Positions 46,590 to 55,546 of a stretch of DNA of 64,000 nt are shown piece by piece. Numbering within the stretch: the stretch's first letter is position 1; each line of letters opens with the position of its first letter. The DNA is taken from contig DIOT01000031.1 of the NCBI GenBank assembly GCA_002426195.1, positions 16,852 to 80,851 on the forward strand. Direction: 5' to 3'. Position numbers and translations under genes: made by a program. The notes beneath the pieces are model-generated. The model had not been told where the DNA came from. It did no database searches and was given only the letters and a program-made list of their open reading frames with translations. The DNA comes from Bacteroidales bacterium UBA5507. Lineage in GTDB: Bacteria; Bacteroidota; Bacteroidia; Bacteroidales; Lentimicrobiaceae.

Positions 46590-46644
46590 TCATCTCTAGG
46601 TCATCTCTAGGTCATCTCTTAGTCAAGTCTAAGTCAGCTCTTGG
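46590..46644 (+). repeat. Five tandem 11-base repeats upstream of the leucine operon
   Basis: Two identical units TCATCTCTAGG (46590 and 46601) are followed by three degenerate copies (TCATCTCTTAG, TCAAGTCTAAG, TCAGCTCTTGG), all in strict 11-base register. The unit length is close to one turn of DNA. They lie about 260 bases before the MCC beta gene. Confidence 0.8.
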
Positions 46645-46906
46645 TAGCACCTATAGATGACTGAGAAATGATTGATTCTTGACTGATTGTTGTTTTAGCT
46701 TTAAATGCAATCATATAACTACCCTTGCAATAAAATTTCCTTAAAACAGTAAGCTCACAAACTGCAAGCAATTGCATACTCTGCTGAGTTCTCGTGGTAA
46801 TATGTTAGATGTGAAGCCGAATTCTCTAAACATTTAGCATTTTAATATGTTTTCAGATTGCTGAAAACCCGAAACTGTTTTCGCTTATCACCTAAACTCT
46901 TTTACC

Positions 46907-48514
46907 GTGTACCGGATTGAATCAAAAATTAACACGTCCTCAACTGAATTCAGACTGAATCAGGAAGCTTTTAACCGTTTGATGGAGGAGTATTATCAAC
47001 GAATGGACTTAGTCACTTCAGGAGGCTCTGAATCGGCTGTTGCGAAGCATAAAGGACGTGGAAAATTGCTTGCTCGCGAAAGAATCAACTTACTGGTTGA
47101 CTCTAATACTCCTTTTCTTGAATTATCGCCTATGGCTGCCTGGGATATGCATAATAATGAATTTCCCGGAGCAGGCATTGTCACCGGAATAGGTATTATC
47201 CATAACAGGGAAGTTATGATTGTTGCTAATGATGCAACCGTTAAGGGCGGTACCTACATAGAACAGACTATAAGAAAACACGTGAGAGCGCAGGAAATTG
47301 CAATGCAGAACCATCTTCCGTGTATTTATATGGTCGATTCTGGCGGAGTTTTCCTTCCCGAACAATCAAAAGTATTCCCCGACAGGTTTGATTTCGGCCG
47401 ATTCTTTTATAACCAGGCCCGAATGTCGGCAGCTGGAATTCCACAGATTGCCATTGTAATGGGATCATGTACTGCCGGAGGAGCATATGTTCCTGCAATG
47501 AGCGATGAAACGATAATCGTTCGTGACCAGGGCACTATCTTTATTGGTGGACCACCATTAGTAAAGGCAGCCACCGGCGAAGAAGTAACTGCTGAAGAGC
47601 TTGGTGGCGCTGTTGTTCACACTTCTGTTTCGGGCGTGGCTGATCATCTTGCAGAAGACGACAAACATGCAATACAGATTTGCCGCGATATAGTCAGGAC
47701 TTTAAAGCCTCCCCAAAGGCAATCACTCACTTTATTAAAGAGTGTAGACCCATATTACAACCCGGCTGAATTATATGGTATAGCTCCTGTTGACCTCCGC
47801 AAACCGGTTGATTCTAAGGAAATAATTGCAAGAATGGTCGATGAAAGCCGTTTTCACGAGTTCAAAGCTAACTATGCTCCTACTCTGGTCACAGGCTTTG
47901 CTCACATAATGGGTTATCCCGTGGGAATTTTGGCAAATAATGGAGTTCTTTTTGGTGAAACAGCATTGAAGGGTGCTCATTTTATAGAATTATGCGCATC
48001 ACGCGAAGTGCCGGTTATTTTTCTTCAAAACATTACAGGTTTTATCGTTGGAAGGGAATACGAACGAAAGGGTATTGCACGAGATGGTGCTAAAATGGTT
48101 CACGCTGTTGCCAATGCAAACGTACCCAAATTTACAATAGTTTTTGGCGGATCTTTTGGAGCAGGTAATTATGCTATGGCAGGAAGGGCTTATGATCCTC
48201 ATTTACTACTTATGTGGCCCAATGCCAAAATTTCTGTTATGGGTGGCGAACAGGCTGCAGGCGTTCTGACAACAGTCAAGGAGGAACAGTTAAAGGCAAA
48301 AGGTGAGAGCTTCCTTGATGCAGAAAAGGAATCTTTGAAAAACTCTATTTTAAAAAAGTACGAAGAAGAGGGTTCAGCTTATTACAGTACTTCCAGGATA
48401 TGGGATGATGGAATTATTGATCCGGTTGATACACGAACGATTCTCGCCATGGGTATTGCTACATCAACCAATTATAAATGGAGCGAAACTAAATTCGGTG
48501 TCTTCAGGATGTAG
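46907..48514 (+). CDS. liuB: Methylcrotonoyl-CoA carboxylase beta (carboxyltransferase) subunit
   Basis: This enzyme carboxylates 3-methylcrotonyl-CoA to 3-methylglutaconyl-CoA in leucine breakdown. At 535 aa it has the MCC-beta look: ELSPMAAWDMHNNEFPGAGIVTGIG, ANDATVKGGTY, MVDSGGVFLPEQ, GSCTAGGAYVPAMSDE and LQNITGFIVGREYERKGIARDGAKM. The start is a GTG at 46907 (VYRIESKINTSS, matching the family N-terminus); the frame is closed at 46862 with no ATG. It is first of five genes liuB-C-D-acd-liuE, all co-directional with short gaps. Confidence 0.93.
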   Translation: MYRIESKINTSSTEFRLNQEAFNRLMEEYYQRMDLVTSGGSESAVAKHKGRGKLLARERINLLVDSNTPFLELSPMAAWDMHNNEFPGAGIVTGIGIIHNREVMIVANDATVKGGTYIEQTIRKHVRAQEIAMQNHLPCIYMVDSGGVFLPEQSKVFPDRFDFGRFFYNQARMSAAGIPQIAIVMGSCTAGGAYVPAMSDETIIVRDQGTIFIGGPPLVKAATGEEVTAEELGGAVVHTSVSGVADHLAEDDKHAIQICRDIVRTLKPPQRQSLTLLKSVDPYYNPAELYGIAPVDLRKPVDSKEIIARMVDESRFHEFKANYAPTLVTGFAHIMGYPVGILANNGVLFGETALKGAHFIELCASREVPVIFLQNITGFIVGREYERKGIARDGAKMVHAVANANVPKFTIVFGGSFGAGNYAMAGRAYDPHLLLMWPNAKISVMGGEQAAGVLTTVKEEQLKAKGESFLDAEKESLKNSILKKYEEEGSAYYSTSRIWDDGIIDPVDTRTILAMGIATSTNYKWSETKFGVFRM

Positions 48515-48591
48515 TTCTGGTTGCCTGGATTCAATAGAATTGTATCTTTTAAATATCATAACACAATGTATCCATCTTACAGAACAGGCTT

Positions 48592-49383
48592 ATGAACTAT
48601 AATACTTTAGAAGTCAGTATTGACAAGAATATTGCAACTGTATGGCTGAACAGGCCGGAAATAAGGAATGCCTTTAATGAGCAGATGATAAGCGAACTTA
48701 TCAAAGCTTTTAATGAGGTTCCTTCATTGGATGATATCAGGGTAGTCGTTCTCAGGGGCCGTGGTAAGGCTTTTTGCGCAGGTGCCGATCTGAATTGGAT
48801 GCGTGGTGTTGCTGACTACACTTATAGTGAAAACCTTCGTGAAAGCCTTCAACTTTCAGAGTGCTTCAACACAATCTATAATTGCAGGATTCCAACTGTG
48901 GCAATAGTGCATGGCGCAGCAATAGGTGGTGCCAATGGTTTGCTTACTGCCTGCGACATAGCCGTTTGTGCCGATGATACTGTTTTCTCCCTTTCGGAAG
49001 TGAAGATTGGAATAGTCCCTGCCTGCATCTCTCCGTTCGTTATGAAAAGAGTGGGAGAATTCGGTTCTAAAGAACTGATGCTGACGGGAAGACGTATTAA
49101 TGGAAAGGAAGCTGAATGGTTCAGATTGGTTAACAAGTCATTGCCTGAAAATGAGCTCGATAATTATCTGGAAGAATTAACCCGAATGCTTCTTACAAGT
49201 GGTCCCAAGGCAGTTGGTCATTGCAAAATTCTTATAGATCAGGTTTCTAACAAGCTTACTTTCAAAGAATCGCTGACCTATACAGCAAAAATGATAGCTG
49301 AAATCAGATCATCAGAAGAAGGTCAGGAAGGAATGGCGGCATTTCTCGAAAAGCGCAAACCAGGATGGATAAATGATAAATGA
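48592..49383 (+). CDS. liuC: Methylglutaconyl-CoA hydratase / enoyl-CoA hydratase-like protein
   Basis: This crotonase-fold enzyme (263 aa) should hydrate 3-methylglutaconyl-CoA to HMG-CoA. The oxyanion-hole segments are FCAGADLNWM and HGAAIGGANGL. The second catalytic Glu is in FSLSEVKIGIVPACISPFV, and this text is much like LiuC proteins. The first Glu of classical enoyl-CoA hydratases (GGGxE) is replaced (GGANG), as also in LiuC. It is followed by the MCC alpha gene with the stop and start practically touching. Confidence 0.9.
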   Translation: MNYNTLEVSIDKNIATVWLNRPEIRNAFNEQMISELIKAFNEVPSLDDIRVVVLRGRGKAFCAGADLNWMRGVADYTYSENLRESLQLSECFNTIYNCRIPTVAIVHGAAIGGANGLLTACDIAVCADDTVFSLSEVKIGIVPACISPFVMKRVGEFGSKELMLTGRRINGKEAEWFRLVNKSLPENELDNYLEELTRMLLTSGPKAVGHCKILIDQVSNKLTFKESLTYTAKMIAEIRSSEEGQEGMAAFLEKRKPGWINDK

Positions 49384-49384
49384 T

Positions 49385-51547
49385 ATGAAGATTGAGAAGT
49401 TGCTTATAGCTAACAGAGGTGAAATTGCATTAAGAATAATGCGCTCTGCCAGGAGCATGGGATATACCGTGATTGCTATATTTTCGGATAATGACCGAAA
49501 CTCTGCTTATGTGAAAGAAGCTGATGAGTGTTACTACCTTCAGGGAAATTCCGTGTCTGAAACTTATCTGAATATTGATGCTATTATAAAGGCTGCAAAA
49601 GACATGGGGGCAAATGCTATTCATCCCGGCTATGGGTTTCTCTCTGAAAATTCTCTGTTTGCCGAAGCTTGTGAACAAGCCGGTATTATTTTCGTAGGGC
49701 CATCTTCTGAGGCTATAAAAGCAATGGGCAATAAGATAACTGCCCGTGATTTTGCAAAAAAGAATGGTGTTCCGGTTACCCCCGGAATAACAGGCAATCC
49801 TCAGGATTTAATTGCAAAACATACAGAAATTGGTTTCCCGATGTTGGTAAAAGCTGCCGCAGGTGGTGGTGGTAAGGGAATGCGTATTGTCAAATCAATT
49901 GAAGAGCTCGAACAGGCATTGCGTAATACTTCAAGTGAAGCCCTCAATTATTTTGGGGATGGAACTATCTACATCGAGAAATATCTTGAGAATCCACGAC
50001 ATATAGAAGTGCAGATATTAGGAGATAAAACGGGAAATATTATTCATCTGTTCGAAAGAGAATGCTCAGTACAGAGGCGTCACCAAAAGATTATTGAAGA
50101 AGCTCCCAGCCCTTCCATTACTCCGGAGGTTCGCCAAAGAATGTGTGAGGCTGCTATAAAACTCGCATCCTCTATCAATTACAACAATGCCGGTACTGTG
50201 GAATTTCTTGTTGATGATAATATGGAATTCTTCTTCCTTGAAATGAACACCCGAATACAGGTAGAACATCCTGTTACCGAAATGATTACAGGAGTTGATA
50301 TTGTAAAGGAACAGTTCAGGATTGCACAAGATGAGCTCTTATCTTATAAACAGAGTGATCTTCAGATAATAGGACATGCTTTAGAACTTCGTATTTATGC
50401 CGAAGACCCTGAAAACAACTTTATGCCCTCTCCCGGCACCGTTATTAAGTACCATTATCCCGGATTCGATCCATCGGCCGGAAGCTACCGTCATGAACCG
50501 GTACGAAGAATTCAGATAAGGGTTGACGATTCATCCTTGCATGATAATTCGCAGGTGTCTTCTGAATTTGATCCCATGATAAGCAAAGTCATTGCTTCGG
50601 GAAAGGACAGGAATGAAACTATTAAGAAACTACTGGCATTTTTGCCTGATTATCAGGTCACCGGTATTAAGACTAATCTGGGTTTTCTGCAGTTGCTTCT
50701 TAATCATAAAGATTTCATCAATAACAGTGTTCATACAAGATATATTGATGAGAATTATGACTCACTTAAAGAATTAATGATTGATGACCGAAAGTCAATA
50801 AATGAAAATATTCCTGTTTCGGCAGCATTGATTTATGGAATGTGCGATTCATTGGAAGATAAGCCGGTTGAATCAAGTGAGATTAATACTCCTACAATTT
50901 ACAGGGCGATTGGATATTGGCGCATCTATCGCCGAATCAATTTTATCCTGAATGACACTACCCATGACGTAATACTTACACGTTTTAAGAAGCATAAAAC
51001 ACATCCTCCTAAGTCTGTAAGCATAAAGGATTTAAATGAATCGACGGGAATATTCTGTGAAATAGCCTATGTTAAGAATGGTATTGCCCTGAATTTCACA
51101 CTTTATAAAGCATTTATTCAATCCCAACCCGGTATTAAAAAGGCTGAAAACTTATTCATCCTGATTCATGAAGGAGAACGTTACCCGGTATATATGACTA
51201 AGTCCTCTCAAGGGGTTATTCATGTTAGGTTTTCAGGACGTGACTTTGCAATTAAGAGATTGGACATGGCCGAACCAGATTACATTTGTTTAGAGAGCAT
51301 TTCAATGAATCAAAGTAGTTCGGGAGATATTATATCACCAATGCCCGGAAAGGTCTTGTCGGTTATTGTTGGAGCTGGTGATGAAGTAAAAAAAGGTGAC
51401 CTACTTATGGTCATTGAAGCAATGAAAATGGAAAACAATATACAGGCACCTTATGCGGGAACTGTTGATAAATTGATGGTTAACGCCGGTGAGAAGGTAG
51501 ATAACAGTACCCATTTGGTACATTTAATCCCCTCCTCACCACTGTAA
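49385..51547 (+). CDS. liuD: Methylcrotonoyl-CoA carboxylase alpha (biotin carboxylase/carrier) subunit
   Basis: This subunit carboxylates its own biotin with ATP and bicarbonate. The chosen ATG at 49385 gives MKIEKLLIANRGEIALR; an ATG at 49373 is also possible and would overlap liuC by 11 bases. The biotin carboxylase domain spans about 1-445 (KAAAGGGGKGMRIV, FERECSVQRRHQK, EMNTRIQVEHPVTE). A poorly conserved BT linker domain follows. The biotinyl domain ends the protein, with Lys681 in EAMKMEN. The protein is 720 aa and complete. Confidence 0.94.
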   Translation: MKIEKLLIANRGEIALRIMRSARSMGYTVIAIFSDNDRNSAYVKEADECYYLQGNSVSETYLNIDAIIKAAKDMGANAIHPGYGFLSENSLFAEACEQAGIIFVGPSSEAIKAMGNKITARDFAKKNGVPVTPGITGNPQDLIAKHTEIGFPMLVKAAAGGGGKGMRIVKSIEELEQALRNTSSEALNYFGDGTIYIEKYLENPRHIEVQILGDKTGNIIHLFERECSVQRRHQKIIEEAPSPSITPEVRQRMCEAAIKLASSINYNNAGTVEFLVDDNMEFFFLEMNTRIQVEHPVTEMITGVDIVKEQFRIAQDELLSYKQSDLQIIGHALELRIYAEDPENNFMPSPGTVIKYHYPGFDPSAGSYRHEPVRRIQIRVDDSSLHDNSQVSSEFDPMISKVIASGKDRNETIKKLLAFLPDYQVTGIKTNLGFLQLLLNHKDFINNSVHTRYIDENYDSLKELMIDDRKSINENIPVSAALIYGMCDSLEDKPVESSEINTPTIYRAIGYWRIYRRINFILNDTTHDVILTRFKKHKTHPPKSVSIKDLNESTGIFCEIAYVKNGIALNFTLYKAFIQSQPGIKKAENLFILIHEGERYPVYMTKSSQGVIHVRFSGRDFAIKRLDMAEPDYICLESISMNQSSSGDIISPMPGKVLSVIVGAGDEVKKGDLLMVIEAMKMENNIQAPYAGTVDKLMVNAGEKVDNSTHLVHLIPSSPL

Positions 51548-51579
51548 ATTAATATATTTAATTAACAAAACATTTAGAA

Positions 51580-52725
51580 ATGGACTTTACTGTAAGCAAC
51601 GAACATAAATTAATCAGGCAAACCGTCCGCGAATTTGCTGAGCGTGAAATAGCTCCAATCGCTCAGGAGCTAGACGAAAATGCTGAGTTCTCATTATCGC
51701 TAACTAAGAAAATGGGAGAACTTGGTTTATTTGGCATTTATCTGCCTGCTGAATATGGTGGGCATGGTATGGATTATCTATCATACATAATAGCCGTTGA
51801 GGAACTGGCAAGGGTAGATAGCTCTCAGGCAGCCACTTTAGCTGCACATAACTCACTGGGAATTGGACCATTGTATTATTTTGGCAATGAAGAACAAAAG
51901 AAAAAATACCTTCCACAATTATGCACCGGTGATGCACTTTGGGCTTTCGGATTAACTGAGCCTGATGCAGGAAGTGATTCAAGAGGCTCAAAAACAAAGG
52001 CTGTCCTGAAAAATGGTGAATGGATAATAAACGGTTCAAAGATTTTTATTACAAATGGATCGGTTGAAATATCTATTGGAGCAACAGTTCAGGCCATCAC
52101 AGGAGAAAAGGACGGTAAAAAGGAGTTTAGTACCATAATTGTGGATAAAGATACACCGGGGTTTACACGCCAAACTATGCATGGAAAGATGATGTGGAGA
52201 GCATCGGATACTGCTCAGTTATTTTTTGATGATTGCAAAGTTCCTGAAGCTAATATTCTGGGTAAGTGTGGCGAAGGTTCTAAGATTATGCTGTCTACCC
52301 TCGATTCAGGAAGGCTCAGTATTGCGGCTATGGGTATAGGGTGTGCCCAGGGTGCTTATGAGCTGGCATTGAAATATGCTAAAGAGAGAAAACAATTCGG
52401 ACAACCTATTTCATACTTTCAGGCGATATCCTTTAAACTTGCCGATATGGCAATGAAAATAGAATTGGCAAGAAACTTGCTTTATAAAGCTTGTTGGTTA
52501 AAAGATACCGGACAACCTTTTGGAAAAGAATCTGCGATGGCAAAACTGTATTGCTCTGAAATAGCCAGGGAAGTTGCCGATGAGGCTGTTCAAATCCATG
52601 GCGGTTACGGACTAATGAAGGATTATGCCGTAGAACGATTCTATCGCGATCAGCGCTTATTGCAGATTGGTGAAGGTACTTCCGAAATACAACGAATGGT
52701 TATAGCACGCCACATTCTTTCATAA
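51580..52725 (+). CDS. Acyl-CoA dehydrogenase of the leucine operon
   Basis: By position this should be isovaleryl-CoA dehydrogenase (381 aa; LTEPDAGSDSRGSKT, FITNGS, AVQIHGGYGLMKDYAVERFYRD). The catalytic base, however, is Glu365 in IGEGTSEIQ, as in butyryl-CoA dehydrogenases. The site where isovaleryl-CoA dehydrogenases keep their base (LERL) reads SGRL here. Substrate range could therefore be broader or different. It lies between liuD and the HMG-CoA lyase gene. Confidence 0.92.
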   Translation: MDFTVSNEHKLIRQTVREFAEREIAPIAQELDENAEFSLSLTKKMGELGLFGIYLPAEYGGHGMDYLSYIIAVEELARVDSSQAATLAAHNSLGIGPLYYFGNEEQKKKYLPQLCTGDALWAFGLTEPDAGSDSRGSKTKAVLKNGEWIINGSKIFITNGSVEISIGATVQAITGEKDGKKEFSTIIVDKDTPGFTRQTMHGKMMWRASDTAQLFFDDCKVPEANILGKCGEGSKIMLSTLDSGRLSIAAMGIGCAQGAYELALKYAKERKQFGQPISYFQAISFKLADMAMKIELARNLLYKACWLKDTGQPFGKESAMAKLYCSEIAREVADEAVQIHGGYGLMKDYAVERFYRDQRLLQIGEGTSEIQRMVIARHILS

Positions 52726-52767
52726 GAAGGGCTAAAAACAATCAAAAAATTACGGGGTTAAATATAT

Positions 52768-53649
52768 ATGTTACCCACTGATAAACTTATTAAAATTACC
52801 GAAAGTCCCCGTGATGCTCAACAGGGCCTGCCATATACTATTTCACCTGAGAAAAGAGCTGCTTTCATAAATGCATTAATGAAGGTTGGTTTTGATGTAA
52901 TTGATGCGGGAAGCTTTGTATCTTCAAAAGCTATCCCTCAGATGAGTTCACAGGATAGAGTATATAAACTCATTGATAAGAGCCTTGGCAATTCAAGCAT
53001 AATGGCAATTGTGGGTAACCTCAGAGGTGGTATTGATGCTTCACTTCAGGAGAAATTAGACATAGTTGGATTCCCGTTTTCCTTATCCGAAACCTTTCTT
53101 AGAAAAAACATCAATTCAACAATTAGCAAAGCAAATAAAACTATAAGTGAACTATCCCAGGTCTGTAATGATACTGATAAAGAATTAAGAATATTCATTT
53201 CAATGGCATTTGGTAACCCTTACAACGACCGATGGGAAATAACTGAATTGAAGGATCAGATTGCAAGGTTCGTAGATCTTGGAATTCCAACCATTACCCT
53301 GTCTGATACTATTGGAGCGGCCAATTCTTCAATGATCACAGATCTTTTTGAAGACCTCATACCTCTATGGCCTGAAATAGAATTTGGGCTGCACATACAT
53401 ACAAAGCCCAACGATTGGCTGAAAAAGATTGAAGCTGCCTGGAAATCTGGTTGTACTTCATTTGATGGTGTATTAAATGGAATCGGTGGATGTCCCATGA
53501 CAGGCTACGAGTTGCTTGGCAATTTAAACACTTCAAATCTGCTCGAATTCATAAAGAGCAATAATCTACCCACAAAAATTAATGAAAGTGCACTAAATGA
53601 GGCACTAAAGTTATCAACTGAAATTTATGAATTTCAGGAACTGAAGTAA
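52768..53649 (+). CDS. liuE: Hydroxymethylglutaryl-CoA lyase
   Basis: This enzyme cleaves HMG-CoA to acetyl-CoA and acetoacetate, the last leucine step. It is 293 aa with a TIM barrel. Arg15 and Asp16 (ESPRDAQQG) and His209/His211 (LHIHTKP) bind metal and substrate, and Cys242 in NGIGGCPM is the catalytic cysteine of the flexible loop. It is last in the liu operon. A paralog without this Cys is at 59.5 kb. Confidence 0.93.
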   Translation: MLPTDKLIKITESPRDAQQGLPYTISPEKRAAFINALMKVGFDVIDAGSFVSSKAIPQMSSQDRVYKLIDKSLGNSSIMAIVGNLRGGIDASLQEKLDIVGFPFSLSETFLRKNINSTISKANKTISELSQVCNDTDKELRIFISMAFGNPYNDRWEITELKDQIARFVDLGIPTITLSDTIGAANSSMITDLFEDLIPLWPEIEFGLHIHTKPNDWLKKIEAAWKSGCTSFDGVLNGIGGCPMTGYELLGNLNTSNLLEFIKSNNLPTKINESALNEALKLSTEIYEFQELK

Positions 53650-53756
53650 TCATAAATCCCGTATCACTTTGTCAATCATTTTTAGTACTTTTACACCCGA
53701 AAAAAAATATCCTAAGGGAATGTAGAAATTCATAAATACAGAAAGGAGGGTTCCGA

Positions 53757-54668
53757 ATGATTGAGACCATAAAAATAGGTACGCTTAAGTGGCATCACAT
53801 ACTTGACCCTACCGATGAAGATTTGCAATTCCTTAAAGAGAATTTCCATTTCCACCCACTTGATATTGAAGATTGCCGAAGTAGGACTAACCAACGCCCT
53901 AAAATAGATATTTACGACGATTATTACTTCCTGATTCTTCATTTCCCATACTTTGACCGTTGGAACAGGTTCCTTAAGACAAAAGAAGTAAAGATATTCT
54001 GGGGTGCTGACTTTGTTATTACTATCGGTAAATCACATTGGGTTGTAAAAAATCTGTTCAACAGTGGTCGTGAGCCCGATGATATTTATCAGGTACGGCA
54101 AGTGGGAACCAGTGATGCTCTTCTTTATAAAATTCTTGAGCATTTAATGCAGGAATCACTGTCACTTCTAAGCAAAATGGGAGTGGAAGTCGACCTAATA
54201 AACCGTGATCTTTTTAGTAAAAAAGCTGAACGTACTATTGAGCGTATCTCACTTACCAGAAAGAACATCATTCTTGTCAACACAATTTTTAAACCTCAGC
54301 TTAGATTATTCCACAAGTTTGAATCAGGAGAAATTGAGGGCTACGCTGAGAATATGGAAGATTACTGGGGTAATATTCTCGACTATTACCAGAAAATATG
54401 GGATATGACCGAAGACTATCAGGAGATTGTTGAAGGTTTATCCAAAACATTCGACTCGTTACAGACCAATCGTACCAATGAGATAATGAAGGTTCTCACA
54501 CTCATTTCATCCATTTTACTTCCTTTAACATTTATAGCAAGCCTTTATGGAATGAATGTAGATCTCCCTTTCCAGGGTCAGCCATATTCATTTGGTATTT
54601 TAATGGTCTGTATGGTACTACTCGCGAGTGGAATGATATTTCTTTTCAAAAAGAAAGGCTGGATGTGA
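53757..54668 (+). CDS. corA: CorA-family magnesium/cobalt transporter
   Basis: This 303-aa pentameric divalent-cation channel subunit has a large N-terminal cytoplasmic domain, two C-terminal transmembrane helices, and the pore signature YGMN (GMN at 265-267) ahead of VDLPF. The C-terminal basic tail (KKKGWM) is typical. A strong Shine-Dalgarno, AGGAGG at 53744-53749, stands seven bases before the ATG, which is uncommon in this phylum. It is convergent with the next gene, six bases apart. Confidence 0.94.
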   Translation: MIETIKIGTLKWHHILDPTDEDLQFLKENFHFHPLDIEDCRSRTNQRPKIDIYDDYYFLILHFPYFDRWNRFLKTKEVKIFWGADFVITIGKSHWVVKNLFNSGREPDDIYQVRQVGTSDALLYKILEHLMQESLSLLSKMGVEVDLINRDLFSKKAERTIERISLTRKNIILVNTIFKPQLRLFHKFESGEIEGYAENMEDYWGNILDYYQKIWDMTEDYQEIVEGLSKTFDSLQTNRTNEIMKVLTLISSILLPLTFIASLYGMNVDLPFQGQPYSFGILMVCMVLLASGMIFLFKKKGWM

Positions 54669-54674
54669 AATTCC

Positions 54675-55253
54675 TTAGGCCAAACTTCTAATAATTTCTC
54701 CACCCAGTTTTATGAATAGATCAACATCTTCCTCCTTGTACAACCATTGTCCGGTTTCCAAACCAATTATCTTCTTGTCTTTAAGTTCAGGAATATCATT
54801 GATGTAGTTATTCTTTATGAACAAGTGTAATGGTTTGAACCTTTCTGCCAAATCAAGAAAATTTGCAACTGCCTGATGTGTAAAATTGAATGACAGTTCT
54901 TTAACATCAGAGGTGATAGTTAAATTATTGTCAATATAGGGGATGCCTGTCTTTCTCTTTTTAAATCGCATTAAACTACTTATCAACTCTCTGGGGTGAA
55001 CCTTGAGTTCCGGAAGTCCATGTCTGGCAGTTGTATATAACCCTGTAAAGGTCTTTAACATATACAGCTTGGTTGTGTATGAATCATGAGCATAGAAGTA
55101 GAGTGGTCCAGTCTTGAAAACAACAAACTTGGTATCGACTATCGAATCTGAAGGAAATAAATAGAAACGCCTGTAATCATCCTGAGTTTCATACTCCAGA
55201 CCATGTTTACGGGGGTAATCAATAAGCAAATCATATGCGCTTGTCTCTTCCAT
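54675..55253 (-). CDS. Conserved-looking hypothetical protein
   Basis: I do not recognise this 192-aa protein. It has no signal peptide or transmembrane segment, is rich in Phe, Tyr, Lys and Asp, and alternates predicted strands and helices (TKFVVFKTGPLYFYAHDSYTTKLYML, LSSLMRFKKRKTG-like basic patch, TGQWLYKEEDVDLFIKLGGEIIRSL). A -7-like TAAATTTG (complement of 55276-55283) lies 22 bases upstream. The coding frame is clean and the orientation convergent to corA. A cytoplasmic role is all that can be said. Confidence 0.6.
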   Translation of the reverse strand: MEETSAYDLLIDYPRKHGLEYETQDDYRRFYLFPSDSIVDTKFVVFKTGPLYFYAHDSYTTKLYMLKTFTGLYTTARHGLPELKVHPRELISSLMRFKKRKTGIPYIDNNLTITSDVKELSFNFTHQAVANFLDLAERFKPLHLFIKNNYINDIPELKDKKIIGLETGQWLYKEEDVDLFIKLGGEIIRSLA

Positions 55254-55546
55254 TGTTATAAATGTTGGTGTTTAGCAAATTTATAATAAAATCAGTTATC
55301 TATAATACTAATCTTATACAATTTGTAAAATTTCACCTTCACTATAACAAATAGCACGAAAGTACAATGGCAACAAAACTTGTTTCCGGATACTGAAACT
55401 GAATAACTTACAATCGATATCTGATAGCTAATTTGCGGTATTGACAACTTCTGTTAAGCAAATGATAGCTATTAACTGATGGATTGAATATCAAATACTG
55501 AATACCAAAAAAGCGCAGTATACTGACCTGGTTACTGAATAAAAAA
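55254..55546. other. 293-base intergenic region
   Basis: Very AT-rich. It holds the -7-like element of the hypothetical gene and an imperfect inverted repeat (GATAGCTAATTTGC near 55423 with GCAAATGATAGCTATT near 55459). No gene or clear terminator is seen after trpS or before it. Confidence 0.4.

Larger units (their letters stand above)
46456..46906. other. 451-base intergenic region
   Basis: Apart from the buk terminator and the 11-base repeats I see no gene or RNA. The part from 46650 to 46906 should hold the promoter of the leucine operon, but no exact TAnnTTTG is present; TATGTTTT near 46847 is a one-mismatch candidate. Confidence 0.5.

Noticed and set aside
46590..46644. CRISPR array
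   Set aside because: Units are only 11 bases, directly adjacent, with no spacers and no cas genes nearby.
55423..55474. Inverted repeat in the gap before the orphan gene as a terminator or operator
   Set aside because: The pairing is interrupted by a two-base insertion, has a long loop and no T-run; too weak to call.
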